DNA of 64,000 nucleotides from Nepenthes gracilis (Eukaryota > Streptophyta > Magnoliopsida > Caryophyllales > Nepenthaceae), in contig BSYO01000033.1 in the NCBI GenBank assembly GCA_033239525.1, positions 11,461,501 to 11,525,500 on the forward strand, in the 5' to 3' direction. Positions 36,574-47,623 of this stretch are shown here, piece by piece. Every line of letters starts with the position of its first letter. Position 1 is the stretch's first letter. The notes under the pieces are model-generated. The model was given only the letters and a program-made list of their open reading frames with translations. It was not told where the DNA came from and searched no databases. The position numbers and the translations under genes are program-made.

Positions 36574-36778
36574 TAAATAAAAATCTCTCAAATTAGAGAA
36601 TAATATTGAAGAAAAAAAATTATAGGTTGACGGAATTGTGTTTCAAATTTCTAAACCCAAAGAAACCCTGAATTTGTCCTATCAAAGGAAATCCTAAATT
36701 TGTTCCATCAAAGGAGCAAAAAGTCATTAGACAATATTAGATGGTATCAAAAATGAAAAAAAAATGTAAAAAGAAAAA

Positions 36779-37135
36779 ATGATACAACAACAATACGAAA
36801 ATAAACTCTATTTCTTCCTAAAAAAATTTTTTTTTCAATTAAGATGGGATAATCCTTTGAATCAAAAAATAATCAATAATGTCAAGGTATATTATTTATT
36901 TACTAGATTGAGAAATCCAAGAAAGATTGTTATATCCTCTATCAGAAGGAGAGAAATAAATCTGGATATAATGCTGTCTTTGAAGAATTTAACTCTAATA
37001 GAGTTGATGAAAAATGATATATTGATAACTGAATCTGTCCTGTTTGTAAAAAAAAATGATGGACAATTAATCATATGTATCAAATCATAGGTATTTCATT
37101 GGTTCATAAGAATAAAGACCAAAGTTGTAACCTTC
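36779..37135 (+). pseudogene. ycf1: Chloroplast ycf1 fragment (NUPT) inside a kinase intron
   Basis: The plus strand encodes FFFQLRWDNPLNQKIINNVK, LRNPRKIVISSIRRREINLD and KNLTLIELMKNDILI, recognisable as the C-terminal region of plastid Ycf1 (TIC214). After a 1-nt frame change near 37070 the match goes on with MYQIIGISLVHKNKDQ. It lies in the intron between the exons at 37182 and 36503, on the strand opposite to the kinase. Substitutions and the indel show it is a nuclear copy that has decayed. Identification is from recalled Ycf1 sequence. Confidence 0.8.
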
Positions 37136-37181
37136 CCTTTCCTATTTTTCTACAGTTGTGTAAGTGTTGAGAGGCACTTAC

Positions 37182-37392
37182 CAAATAAAGCTCGAGCAAG
37201 GCTATTATTTTCCATGTATTCATATTCTAACAGCAATTCTTTTCCTTCAATGCAGCACCCATGAAGCTTTACTAGATTTGGGTGCTATACTGTAGGGATC
37301 ATGCCTATTTCATTGATTAATTCACAGTTTCCTTGCTTTGATTTGGAGGAGAGTTGCTTAACCACAATTACTTTTCCATATGTTAGTATGCC
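37182..37392 (-). pseudogene. Kinase exon with the catalytic Lys, premature stop
   Basis: 211 nt. It encodes GKVIVVKQLSSKSKQGN with the VxK lysine, then INEIGMIPTV, a TAG where the family has Gln (LQHPNLVK), and [20 protein letters not shown] and [12 protein letters not shown]. Splice sites are canonical (TTTTAG, GTAAGT). Confidence 0.85.
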
Positions 37393-37481
37393 CTAAAATC
37401 AAGAGAAATTGATTGTAGGAAAAAAATCATCATTCTTGAAGAAAACAAAATAAGAATATCATATTAGATACTATAAACACC

Positions 37482-37677
37482 ATGGATACAAATATCGGGA
37501 TCGGAATTAGACATAACCTGAGCAAAAAAAATTTTTACAAATTATAATCCAATGGTGAAATATCAATCACTATATTGTCGATATAGTGATATATCATAAT
37601 TTTGCTATAATATTAAGGGACAATAACGATATATATCAATCAATATTTTAAATATCGATGATATTTCATTCCATGAA
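37482..37677. repeat. MITE-like repeat copy (inverted orientation)
   Basis: It starts catggatacaaatatc and ends gatatttcattccatg, forming terminal inverted repeats, with ctatattgtcgatatag in the middle. It abuts the P-loop exon intron side. Confidence 0.55.
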
Positions 37678-37732
37678 CTTGAATAAAAGACATCTTGCTA
37701 TGTTTACTTCTAGAAAAGTCATCCTCGATTAC

Positions 37733-37845
37733 CTTGTATACAGGCCCAAAACCCCCTTCACTAATCTTATTTATGGGGCTAAAATTATTTGTTGCAGCTT
37801 TGATCTGTCTCATGGTAAAATAACCCGTATTCAACCCCCGGAATG
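37733..37845 (-). pseudogene. Kinase exon with the P-loop
   Basis: 113 nt. It encodes GYFTMRQIKAATNNFSPINK then ISEGGFGPVYK. The first glycine of the ATP-binding GxGxxG is Ser (SEGGFG), which would weaken nucleotide binding. Acceptor ACAG, donor GTAATC. Confidence 0.85.
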
Positions 37846-38573
37846 CTGTAATTTAAAGACATAATAGTCAAGGTTCATTACTGAAATGAATTTAATAAAC
37901 AAACAAATGAAAATCTATTTTTGGTTTGATTCCAAAAACATGTGATTATTGATGATCTTTAAAAAAAATACAACACAATTATGGTGTCACGAGAATTTGG
38001 AGTATTTATGATGGATTTATGACTAAAGATTGCACATTTTATCATGTTTAATGTTCCGTTTATACTTATCGGAGTAGCACATTTGTGTTGACTATGTAAG
38101 TAGCATTTATATTTATATATAGATGAGTGTGAAAGAGAGTTAACACACAATCAAATATATCAGGGGTGTGAGACAAGTTGATCTGCTAACACAGTTCGGG
38201 TATGCCATGTTTTTTACTGTTTTTGTTCGGATTTTTTTCCAAAATAACTGAGATTTCTTTGTGAGAAGAGTATGGTTGAGATATTTGCATCACTTACACT
38301 CTTTTAATTTTAGAGAAATTACTTTAACTTGTGCACGTGGATGTAACTCTCATTTCAAGAGTGAACCACATAAGTTTATTGTCTCATGTATACTTGAATT
38401 TTTGTCTTAATTTCACTATTACTCACAATATTATTGTCTCTATTTTAGTAATATATTTCTATTAGGTAATTGATATATATCAGCCGATATTTTACTCTAT
38501 AATATCTAAGAAAAATATGTTGATCACTAGCATTTTGTAACAAGCAGAGAAAAAACATAGAACATCTACTTGC

Positions 38574-38708
38574 CTTCATGTCTATTACTTTTTCTTAGCA
38601 AGTAGCCTTTCATCCAGAGAAATAACAAAAGAAATGCTAGAATCACACATGAAGTAAGTACAATTCCAACAATAGCACCAACAGAAAATCCTATGTGAGT
38701 GTTGAAAT
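38574..38708 (-). pseudogene. Transmembrane exon
   Basis: 135 nt. It encodes a short juxtamembrane part, then the membrane helix VGAIVGIVLTSCVILAFLLL and FLWMKGYLLRKS on the cytoplasmic side. The acceptor TGTAG is canonical. The donor is GC (AAG|GCAAGT), the minor GC-AG class. The frame joins correctly with the upstream exon (A + AT gives Asn). Confidence 0.8.
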
Positions 38709-38757
38709 CTACAATGGGAACGAAACAAGTTAAACAAGAATTTTAATTTTGAAAATA

Positions 38758-38990
38758 TTTATGGATGACTATATTGGTATTAGTATTAGTTGTAGCTATA
38801 AATATATCAGATGTATCGAATAATACTTATTGATATCAAATATATTTAAAAAATTTAAAAAATTATAAATTGACAGAGACAAATCAACCAATATATTACG
38901 ATAATTGAAATATATCACTATATTGTCACGATATAAGAAAATATTATTATTAGAGGGCTCAATATGAATACATATCGACTGATATATTTA
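38758..38990. repeat. MITE-like repeat copy
   Basis: It begins near atggatgactatattgg and contains tatcagatgtatcg, ccaatatattacg and ctatattgtcacgatat. It lies in the intron between the malectin and transmembrane exons. Confidence 0.5.
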
Positions 38991-39018
38991 ACTATATATT
39001 CAAACAAAAAAGACTTAC

Positions 39019-39217
39019 TAGGGGTTATTGTGATAGCAGATATCAAAGGTCCATATACACCTCTTTTAGGAACGTAAGTAGTCCCTTTTCCTGCCCAGTA
39101 TAATGAGATCTCCAATGTGCTACCATTGACAAGAATATTTGTAAAATTCATAGTAATTCCCTTGCCAACACCACCAGCTTTTTCCATGATATTAAAATCC
39201 TTCAGCACTAAATTTTC
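39019..39217 (-). pseudogene. Second malectin exon
   Basis: 199 nt, acceptor ...CTAG and donor GTAAGT. It encodes NLVLKDFNIMEKAGGVGKGI, ILVNGSTLEISLYWAGKGTT and GVYGPLISAITITP, very close to the family and fully open. Confidence 0.88.
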
Positions 39218-39904
39218 CTACCAGAATGTCTAATTAGCCTAAAAAGCATAGACATCGATACTACACCAAGACACTATTTTTAATGAAGGCATGGCACACT
39301 AACTAAAATAATAGTTTACTTTTCTTATAATTGATAAATAATACTATTTTATACTAAATTAGTAAAAAATATGTATATTTTCTATTTCTTCAACCAAAAA
39401 TATTTTATAGGAAATGGGTGATTGAATCAATATAAATAACGTACGATATAATAAATTCAACAAATTATTATAATAAAATAATAATAATGATATAATTTAA
39501 AAAACTAAGTCAAAACTTAATATAACAAAAATTTTATATATTAAGTAACATTTATATTTCAATGTTATCACTTTAAACATTATAATTGCCAAAAGATATG
39601 GAAGATAAGAAAACATTTTGAATAATAACATGTCTTAATCATTTCCAAAATGTATTCAAATGTCTAAGCGTGTTAGGAGAATATCAGTATCTAATATGTG
39701 CTGAACACAAATAATTTGGCCCTAATAGAGTCCCTATTTTCCTTAGTAATTAGCAATTCATGAACTTGTACTTTTTCTTAGGGTTTATTCTAGAGCAGAG
39801 ATTACCCCATTTTTTTAGTTTTCATGGAAAATTTTGTCATAATTTTGTTAAATAATAAATAACACATAATAGAATTTAATACGAGAGAGATTTTCTTCTT
39901 TAAC

Positions 39905-40268
39905 CTTAATAAATACGTCAAAGATACACCTTCCAATGCTACTTAGGTCATTCAATACATTATTTCTGCAAAGTACAACTGCACCCTGTAGCTTCCTTTT
40001 CGTAGGCAGAGACCATAATACCGGAGTGATAAAGGCAAAAGGCGAGCTATTTTATAGTATTCGGGACCTGTTATGTTAAGATTGTATGTGTTCGATGCTA
40101 TAAAATTAGCATCATCAGTGCTCATAAAAGCTCCTGTGCTGCTGTAAGCCCATTTAATTGAATCATAAGAAGCAAAGTATGATGGCCCAGAGGGGCTTGA
40201 ATCTTCCACATACTCATTCCCGTCGTAGCTCATCCCTTTTCCACCATAATTAGTAAACAAAGAATAGT
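39905..40268 (-). pseudogene. Malectin-domain exon, frameshifted near its end
   Basis: 364 nt. It encodes YSLFTNYGGKGMSYDGNEYV, SGPSYFASYDSIKWAYSSTG and GLCLRKGSYRVQLYFAEIMY, the core of the carbohydrate-binding-type malectin domain. The family's INCGG appears as TNYGG, losing the cysteine. After EIMY the frame breaks (TGA), and the rest (SSIGRCIFDVFIK) continues in another frame up to a GTTAAA donor. Confidence 0.85.
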
Positions 40269-40355
40269 CTGCAAATTGACAGTGAGAGAGTAACAAAGAT
40301 GTTTTCATGCATATGTATTATAATCTATGGTAGTAAGTTAGAACTACAGACTTAC

Positions 40356-40405
40356 ATTCTGCCTTTGTGGGGCATGGAAGTTCCTTCGTCAAGCACCAGG
40401 AATCT
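40356..40405 (-). pseudogene. Short Cys exon (SWCLTKELPCPTKAE)
   Basis: 50 nt, acceptor ATGCAG and donor GTAAGT. It encodes DSWCLTKELPCPTKAE, matching the W-C-L-R-K-D-L-P-C-P segment just before the malectin domain. Confidence 0.8.
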
Positions 40406-40599
40406 CTGCATTGTAAAGTTTCATCTTAGCCAATAAAGATTTCTACCTTATTAAGCATAGGATCAAGGAGGAAGAGTTGTGCTAGGAATTTACACATTGC
40501 TTGTTGTCAATGGAAAACTAGAAACTAAGTTCCCGTCAATTACATACAAAAGCATGATCAACCTAAAACATACCGGAGGAAATGGAACAACTAGAGGTA

Positions 40600-40666
40600 T
40601 AATTTTAAGAGAAAATCTAACACATTTGATGGCTGACAACTTGTTGTGATTGATTCATAAAGTTTA
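40600..40666 (-). pseudogene. Linker exon after the LRRs (SITTSCQPSN)
   Basis: The acceptor TTTACAG precedes codons reading LYESITTSCQPSN, matching the N-x-T-E-S-S-x-x-S-C-Q linker of the family. The usual IDLSYNNF part is missing or too diverged to see. The 3' edge is uncertain; a GTGTTA at 40623 could be the donor. Confidence 0.55.
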
Positions 40667-40706
40667 CTGTAAAATACGTCACTGCTAGTAAGGAAGAGAG
40701 AGGAAG

Positions 40707-40908
40707 TGTAACATCCCGAAATATTTTTATTTGATTAAATTAAAATTATTTATTATTTTGGTAATTTTGGGTAATTCGAAGTATGAGAAAAATTAATTTA
40801 ATATTATAAAATTTTGGGAGAATATTTGGAATTATTGGGCCGGTGTCCAGAGTATGTCCATTCAATCGTTTGGGTATCGAATTAAATTTTGTGATTAAAA
40901 AAAACGTA

Positions 40909-40952
<44 letters not shown>

Positions 40953-43900
40953 TACAAGAAGGAGAAGGCAAAAAACGAGGGAAAAGGAAGACTCGCAAAG
41001 AGAGAGAAGGGGAGGGTTAGGGTTCAGCGGCAAGAGAGAGGAGGAAAACGGCACCGACGAAGGCGGTGCACCGGCCAACGGCTGCCAAAGATGGCCATGC
41101 ATGGCGGTGGCTGGCTGGGCGTCGCAGTGGAGCAGCGGCAGCGGCCGTAGGAGCCTGGCGAGAGGAGGAATCATGTGAAGGAGAATAGGAGAAAATGAAG
41201 GCTTTGGATCTGATTTCTGTGCTCGAGCTAGTTGGAGAGAATGTACAAAACGTCGAGGGCAAATGTTTTCATACTCACTATTTGCTCTCTTTAGATTTTC
41301 ATTCATTCTCTATCGGGTATTATAGTTCTAATACCCACCAAAAATGTGAAAAATGCATAGCCCATGATTTATATTCAATAAATATATAGTTCTTTGTACA
41401 ATTTGTTGTCTAAATCGACTGATTTGGTATCATCAAACCCTAACCCATGCCCAAATTCGGGTTCACTATTTTTCCCTTCAAATTATGTTATTTTGACCTT
41501 AAAATATGAATCATCACATCTCAAATATGTATACATATCGATTGAGTGTCCGATTTCATAAGAATCGACCCCTTCGCGGCATCCGAAAATGATAAACGAC
41601 CCCTGTTACTGTTCATACGAAATAAATGGACAATTTGCATATTTTACCCTCATTCAATTGTTATGAAAGTTATGACTAATGTGCATTTAAAATTGTAAGA
41701 TTCAGAAATGTGTTCCGGGGGACCCTAAGGTGAAAATTTGCTAGATGTGGTAAGAAATTCTAATCCTTCATATGTATTGTGATATCCATACATTCAAACT
41801 GACTCAGGAAAAATACTTAAGTCCAAAAGAAAGAATGAAATCGCATATGTAATTAGAGGAAAGTCCACAATGTGGTATGTGATATGTGAACGATTGATAA
41901 GGGAACGTTTGATTTCTCCTGGATGAAAGAAATATGAATTGAATTGGATATGTTGGACTTTCCCTCAAATAAATATGAATCATGAAATTAGGACCATGGT
42001 TTATGTTTTTGAGTAGTATTCTCAAACTTGCCACATCCATCTCGGTGGAAATCCAAAGAATACTTTGGCCGCGTATTTTGCTCATTTGTGTGAGCGGGTG
42101 ATGTCCGTGGCACGCTTTAGGATGCAACTGCAAAAGGACGGGGACTGCCTCTGGATCGTGGGAGGTTAGGGTAATGGGTGGCTGGCACGCCGCTATGCCA
42201 CGTGGTGGGTGGCCTGTTGTGGGCAATATGTGTGGACGTAGAGTACGTCATGTGGACCTTAGATCATGTGGGATATCATCATCCTTTTCTCGTCCTCTCG
42301 CATCGTTTGCTAGTACGACCTGTTGGCCTTGATCCGTAAATATTAATGAGAATGTTAAAAAGGAAAAAAAAACGTATTTAATGTTTACATGCAACCCATG
42401 TGATTTCAAATGCTTCCCTCCCTCTTATGCTTTCTTTTTATACTTAGACTATTTTCTTTTCTCATCCCGTTATCATTTCATTATCATCAGCCTTTGTTTA
42501 GTGACGGATGTTTACACTTGCTAGGCTTTGTAGCTCACACTTGTTGTCTCTCCTTTCAGATGACAATGCTCTGATGCTTGTCAAGACTGAGCAAGCTATA
42601 GGAGTGAGATAGGTGACCTGATTTCCTGTGCAGAGCTTGAGGACTTAGATTATGTATACATATCGACCAGGCATCCGATTTCATAAGAATCGACCCGTTC
42701 GTGGCATCCAGAAATGTTAAACGACCCTTGTTACTGTTCATACGAAATAAATGGATAATTTGCATATTTTACCCTCATTCAATTGTTATGAAAGCTATGA
42801 GTAATGTGCATTTGAAATTGTAAGATTCAGAAATGTGTTCCAGAGGACCTTAAGGTGAAAATTTGTTGGATGTGGTAAGAAATTCTAATCCTTCCTATGT
42901 ATTGTGAAATCCGTACATTCAAACTGACTCAGGAAAAATACTTAAGTCCAAAAGAAAGAATGAAATCGCATATGTGATTAGAGGAAAGTCCACAATGTGA
43001 TATGTGATACGTGAACGATTGATAAGGGAACTTTTGATTTCTCCTAGATGGAGGAAATGTGAATTGAATTGGATATGGTGGACTTTCCCTGAAATGAATA
43101 TGAATCATGAAACTTGAACCATGGTTTATATTTTTGGGTAATATTCTCTAACTTGCCACGTCCATCTCGGTGGAAACCCAAAGAATATTTTGGCCGCGTA
43201 TTCTCGCCGCGTGTGTGAGCGGGTGATATCCGTGACACGCTTTAGGATGCTACTTGAAAGGACGGAGACTGCCACTGGACCGTGGGAGGTTAGGGTAGCG
43301 GGTGACTGGCACGCCACTATGCCACGTGGTGTGTGGCCTGTTGTTGGCAATTTGTGTGGACGTAGAGTACGTCATGTGGACCTTAGATCATGTGGGATAT
43401 TATGATCCTTTTTTCATCCTCTCGTATTGTTTACTAGTACGACCTACTGGCCCTAGTCCGCAAAGATTAATGAGAATGTTAAAAAGGAAAAGAAAAAATA
43501 ATTAATATTTACATGCAACCCATGTGATTTCAAATGCTTCCCTCCCTCTTTTGTTTTCTTTTTATACTTAGACTGTTTGCTTTTCTCATTCCATTATCGT
43601 TTCATTATCTATAATCCTTTGTTTAGTGACGTATGTTTATACTTGTTGGGCTTTGTAGCTCACACTTATTGTCCCTCCTTTTAGATGAGAATGCTCTGAT
43701 ACTTGCCAAGACTGAGCAAGCTGCAGGGGCGAGATAGGGTACCTAATTTCCTGTGCAGAGCTTGAGGACTTAGGTTATGTATACAAATCGACCGGGCGTC
43801 CGATTTTATAAGAATCGACCCGTTCACGGCGTCAGGAAGTGTTAAACGACCCTTGTTACTGTTCATAGAAATAAATGGACAATTTGCATATTTTACACTC

Positions 43901-45205
43901 ATTCAATTGTTATGAAAGTTATGAGTAATGTGCATTTGAAATTATAAGATTCGAAAATGTGTTCCAGAAGACCCTAAGGTGAAAATTTGCGGGATGTGGT
44001 AACAAATTCTCATCCTTCCTATGTATTGTGATATCTGTACATTTGAATTGACTCAGGAAAAGTACTTAAGTCCAAAAGAAAGAATGAAATCGCATATGTG
44101 ATTGGAGGAAAGTCTACAATGTGATATATGATATGTGAACGATTGATAGGGGAACGTTTGATTTCTCCCGGATGGAGGAAATGTGAATTGAATTGGATAT
44201 GGTGGACTTTCCCTCAAATAAATATGAATTATTAAACTAGGACCATGGTTTATATTTTTGGGTAGTATTCTCTAGCTTGCAATGTCCATCTCGGTGGAAA
44301 CCCAAAGAATACTTTGGCCGCGTATTCTACTCACTTGTGTGAACGGGTGATATCCGTGACACGCTTTAGGATGCTACTGTGAAAGGATGGGGACTGCCTC
44401 TGGACCGCGGGAAGTTTGGATACCGGGTGACTGGCACACCGCTATGCCATGTGGTGTGTCGCCTGTTGTGGGCAATTTATGTGGACACAGTGTACGTCAT
44501 GTGGACTTTAGATCATGTGGGATATCATGATCCTTTCCTCGTTCTCTCGATCGTTTGTTAGTACGACCTATTGGCCCTGATCCACAAAGATTAATGAGAA
44601 TATTAGAAAGGAAAAAAAACGTATTTAATGTTTACATGCAACCCATGTGGTTTCAAATGCTTCCCTCCCTCTTATGTTTTCTTTTTATACTTAGACTGTT
44701 TGCTTTTCTCATCCCGTTATGGCGACCTAATTTCCTGTGCGGAGCTTGAGGATTTAGTTTAGTTATGTATGGAACGGGAATTTGTATTGTATTTTAAGAA
44801 TCCCAGTTATATATTATATTATGTATGTGTATGAGGATGTGGTTGAATAGTTTGGTTTTTTGTGTATTATGGTTTCATGCTTCCGCAGGTTACTTGTTGT
44901 GGTCATTTGAGGTTTCTTTTAATTGGCATCCTTTCTAGCCGACGTTATATCTGAGATATAACGTCAGTGCCACCTGTGGTGTCATGGCAGTTGGAGATCC
45001 TTTGAAATATTGAGTTGTTCAGTGATGTGGAATTATTGTGGATTATTGTACAAGGTTGTTTACAGGTGTTTGTATTTTGACAAATGTCTAATTTATAAAT
45101 GAAACTCTATTTAATTTTTGAAGAAATTATAAAAGAAATTATGGGTAGTAGATTATGTTATTATTGACGGAGGGTTATTTATGGAAAATAACTCGATCCG
45201 CCACA
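40707..45205 (+). mobile_element. Solo LTR, 4.5 kb, Tekay/Del-type, in an LRR-RLK intron
   Basis: It starts tgtaacatcccg and ends gatccgccaca. The flanking five bases are ggaag (40702-40706) and gaaag (45206-45210), a target-site duplication with one mismatch. There is no internal domain, so it is a solo LTR left by recombination between two LTRs. It is unusually long because of three internal tandem repeats (41526-44762). An (aat)n tract lies at 40917-40950. Taking it out leaves a host intron of only about 125 bp between the exons at 45296 and 40666. Confidence 0.8.
41526..44762 (+). repeat. Three tandem 1.1 kb repeats within the solo LTR
   Basis: Units begin at tatgtatacatatcga (41526), 42651 and 43776, giving periods of exactly 1125 bp for the first two. 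The third is 987 bp, shortened by a deletion of about 140 bp near its end (between tcatcccgttat and ggcgacctaa). The units differ by many substitutions, so the duplication is not recent. Confidence 0.88.
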
Positions 45206-45295
45206 GAAAGACTGTAACATTTTCAATCTTTTATTACCCAAATGACAAAAATTTGGAGAAAAGGCATAGGAGATTTTTAAAAAAAGGATACTCAC

Positions 45296-45379
45296 AAATT
45301 CTCTTTGCTGGTCAACAGCCAACTTGGTACAGATCCACTTAGTGAGTTGTTTGTAAGAAACCTATATGACCAAAATCAG
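45296..45379 (-). pseudogene. LRR exon 11 (FLTNNSLSGSVPSWLL)
   Basis: It encodes FLTNNSLSGSVPSWLLTSKE then N. The acceptor is AAGCAG and the donor GTGAGT. The frame for the LRR places a TGA near the 5' edge of the exon. The following intron is the one hit by the solo LTR. Confidence 0.7.
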
Positions 45380-45479
45380 CTGCTTTTTAAGGTTGAAAAA
45401 GCCATCCATTATGTTGGAAAGATGGAGCAAAAAAAAAAAAAAAAAACTACTAAGCATAATATTAGAAGCCAACTTATAT

Positions 45480-45547
45480 ATAGACCAGAGATTGCAAATT
45501 TCCAATTGTGTCTGGAATCTTCCCAGTTAACCTTTTAAAACATAAGT
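45480..45547 (-). pseudogene. LRR exon 10 (RLTGKIPDTIGNLQSL)
   Basis: It encodes FKRLTGKIPDTIGNLQSLVY. Splice sites are unclear: no good acceptor is visible and the downstream ATATATAAGT lacks a GT at the expected spot. Edges are approximate. Confidence 0.6.
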
Positions 45548-45837
45548 TCCCACAAGAAAAAATTATCTGGAGTTAGTCCTTCAATCAGAAGAAATTTTAT
45601 AGCATAAAAGATCTCTCTTTTTTCTATTCTAACTATTGGGTCCCTAAATTTATCATTAATATTGGAAAGTCTGATTTTGATGCAAAACTTAGGACATCCC
45701 CAATCAAGAACAAATGTAAGTCTCCAAAATTTCACTCATATTCACTACTTACAGTATTCTGAAATTCAATTGCAAGAAATGCATACATTGGCCTCAATAA
45801 GTAGACTAATTAAGAAACTATTTTTCTAAGTATTAAC

Positions 45838-46262
45838 AGATTTAAAATTTATCAAAAAGCTTTCTTTAAAAATGTATATTTGAAAATCTATGAAAATTAG
45901 AGATCTAACATTGTCTTAACTAAAAGAAATCTCTCAAAAAAATGTGGTTACATTTCAAGTGATCCAAAATACTAATTATTTTCTTTATGTGTATTTTATA
46001 TCACAGTTAGAGTTAATGTAGGATATAAGGAAAAGTGCTATTTCGTTAATTGTAAGCAAACTTAAAATCTATTTAAAATATTTATTTCTAAAATACATCT
46101 TTGAAAATCTATAAAAATTAGATATCAGAAATTATCTAAATTAGAATAAAACCCCTAAAATCAGTGGATACATTTCTACAGATCTAAATTACCAATTATT
46201 TTCTTTATGTGTATTTCACATTAAAATTAGAGTCAACATGATACAAGGAAATCATAAATAGT
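45838..46262. repeat. Two tandem ~223 bp repeats in an LRR intron
   Basis: The phrases tttgaaaatctatraaaattag and ttattttctttatgtgtattt each occur twice, about 223 bp apart. Divergence is high, so this is an old duplication between LRR exons 9 and 10. Confidence 0.7.
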
Positions 46263-46314
46263 TTCCATTGCATGGGCATTGAATGAAAAACAGGAGAAGA
46301 AAACCAAAGCTCAT

Positions 46315-46385
46315 AGAGTCTTCATTTTTGCCATATCACCAATGTATTCAGGGATAGTACCAATAAGCAAGCAATTTCTAAGTAC
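46315..46385 (-). pseudogene. LRR exon 9 (LRNCLLIGTIPEYIGDM), donor lost
   Basis: It encodes VLRNCLLIGTIPEYIGDM then AKMKTL. It measures 71 nt from the AG to the donor site, one less than the 72 needed for phase. The donor reads ATGAGC in place of GTGAGC. Confidence 0.75.
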
Positions 46386-46479
46386 CTTAGACAAAAATAA
46401 CAGCTTATGTGACAAGCAGATCAACCCAAATTAATGTAACAAAATTTTGTTCCTTGATGTCATTTGTATATTAACTCAC

Positions 46480-46551
46480 AACACTTGTAATTGTTTCAAA
46501 TCTTGCAAATTAGGAAAAGCCATACTTGTCCCATGGAGATCTGATATCCTC
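46480..46551 (-). pseudogene. LRR exon 8 (RISDLHGTSMAFPNLQDL)
   Basis: 72 nt, acceptor GCCAG and donor GTGAGT. It encodes RISDLHGTSMAFPNLQDL then KQLQVL. The frame is open. Confidence 0.85.
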
Positions 46552-46669
46552 CTGGCACATTAAAGAAATAGAATTTCTTTTTATTTTTCTAAGCTTTCAG
46601 TCCTCTAACTGGGTACAAAAATCAACAGTTGAACAAACGAAACTAGTAGATAGATAAGTTTGTGCTCAC

Positions 46670-46741
46670 AATTCTATTAAGTTTGTCAACAAAAATATGG
46701 TAGAGGGAATAGGCCCTCCCATATCCATGCCTTGCATATGC
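46670..46741 (-). pseudogene. LRR exon 7 (MDMGGPIPSTIFLLTNL)
   Basis: 72 nt, acceptor TTGCAG and donor GTGAGC. It encodes HMQGMDMGGPIPSTIFLLTN then LIEL. The frame is open. Confidence 0.85.
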
Positions 46742-46857
46742 CTGCAAGGAATGAATATATACTCATTTGAGATAGTATAAGTGAAATTTTGCTTATGATT
46801 GTTGGTCAACATTTGTAAAGGAAACAACCAACATAAGAAATAAGGTACATCACTCAC

Positions 46858-46929
46858 ACTATATCAATTTTTGTCCAATTTCCAATAAAAGCAGGTATCT
46901 TTCCTGATAATGTACTTCAATCTATTCTA
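46858..46929 (-). pseudogene. LRR exon 6 (LSGKIPAFIGNW), premature stop
   Basis: It encodes RID, a TGA where the family has a Gly codon, then STLSGKIPAFIGNWTKID. The donor is GTGAGT. The acceptor expected at 46930-46931 reads AT, so splicing in the family phase would fail; an AG a few bases further in could be used but would shift the frame. Confidence 0.7.
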
Positions 46930-47014
46930 ATGCAATTGACAAATAAATTTAATATTAATTAATTTACAAGTAAAGTACTTAGTAAAAAAATATACATGTA
47001 ACAAGATAACTTAT

Positions 47015-47086
47015 AAATCTATAAGGTTCTTAAGATTACCAAATATCTCGGTATGCTTCCTGTAAAATTGTTTGAAGAAAGAAACT
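47015..47086 (-). pseudogene. LRR exon 5 (FLSSNNFTGSIP...), frameshifted, donor lost
   Basis: It encodes LSSNNFTGSIP, then after a 1-nt deletion EIFGNLKNLID. The downstream bases are ATAAGT in place of GTAAGT. The acceptor side (CTACAAG) also deviates by one base from the phase expected. Start position is approximate. Confidence 0.75.
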
Positions 47087-47352
47087 TGTAGGTATAAGTA
47101 GTTAGCTATAGATACTGATGAAGGAAAGAGAAATAGAAGAAACTAAAGACAATTCAAATACATAGGAACAGTAATGACGGACTCTATTCACAGTGGGTGT
47201 ATGTACCTTGGATTTCTATCAACTGACTATTTTATACAACAAGATGCATAACCAAGAATTGCATTATAGGAAAGCATGCTTAACGTAGCAATATTGAGGG
47301 CATCTAGAGCCAAAACAAAATTTTCATTAAAATGGAATGTTGATAAGTGATT

Positions 47353-47623
47353 TATAGATACAAATAACAACCAATATTGACAATATTGATCAGTAAGTAT
47401 CACTATTGGGCTTTCTGATACTAATATTTTTCGATACTCTGACAATAACGCATTATATTTTCATATTAGTAATATATCAACTGATATTAAAAATATCAAT
47501 TAATATGGCCTTGATAGCTTAAGTTTTTAAAAACTTTTCTTCTAATATATTTAATACTAATATGTACAATCTATTATATCCAATATCAATATGATCCCAA
47601 CTGATATCTTTGTTTTCATCCAT
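47353..47623. repeat. MITE-like repeat copy
   Basis: It starts tatagatacaaataacaacc and ends tgatatctttgttttcatcca, outward inverted repeats like the other copies. Inside are atatcaactgatatt and tatgtacaatctattatatcc. About 270 bp. Confidence 0.55.

Noticed and set aside
40746..41306. Minus-strand 186-codon ORF
   Set aside because: It lies inside the solo LTR, reads through the (aat)n tract and GA-rich leader on the wrong strand, and shows only low-complexity Leu runs.
41804..43350. Similar minus-strand ORFs in the 1.1 kb repeats
   Set aside because: The similarity comes from the tandem repeat itself. The frames are not kept across all three units, so they are not genes.
41526..44762. CRISPR-like or satellite array
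   Set aside because: There are only three units of 1.1 kb inside an LTR with no spacer pattern, in a plant nuclear context.
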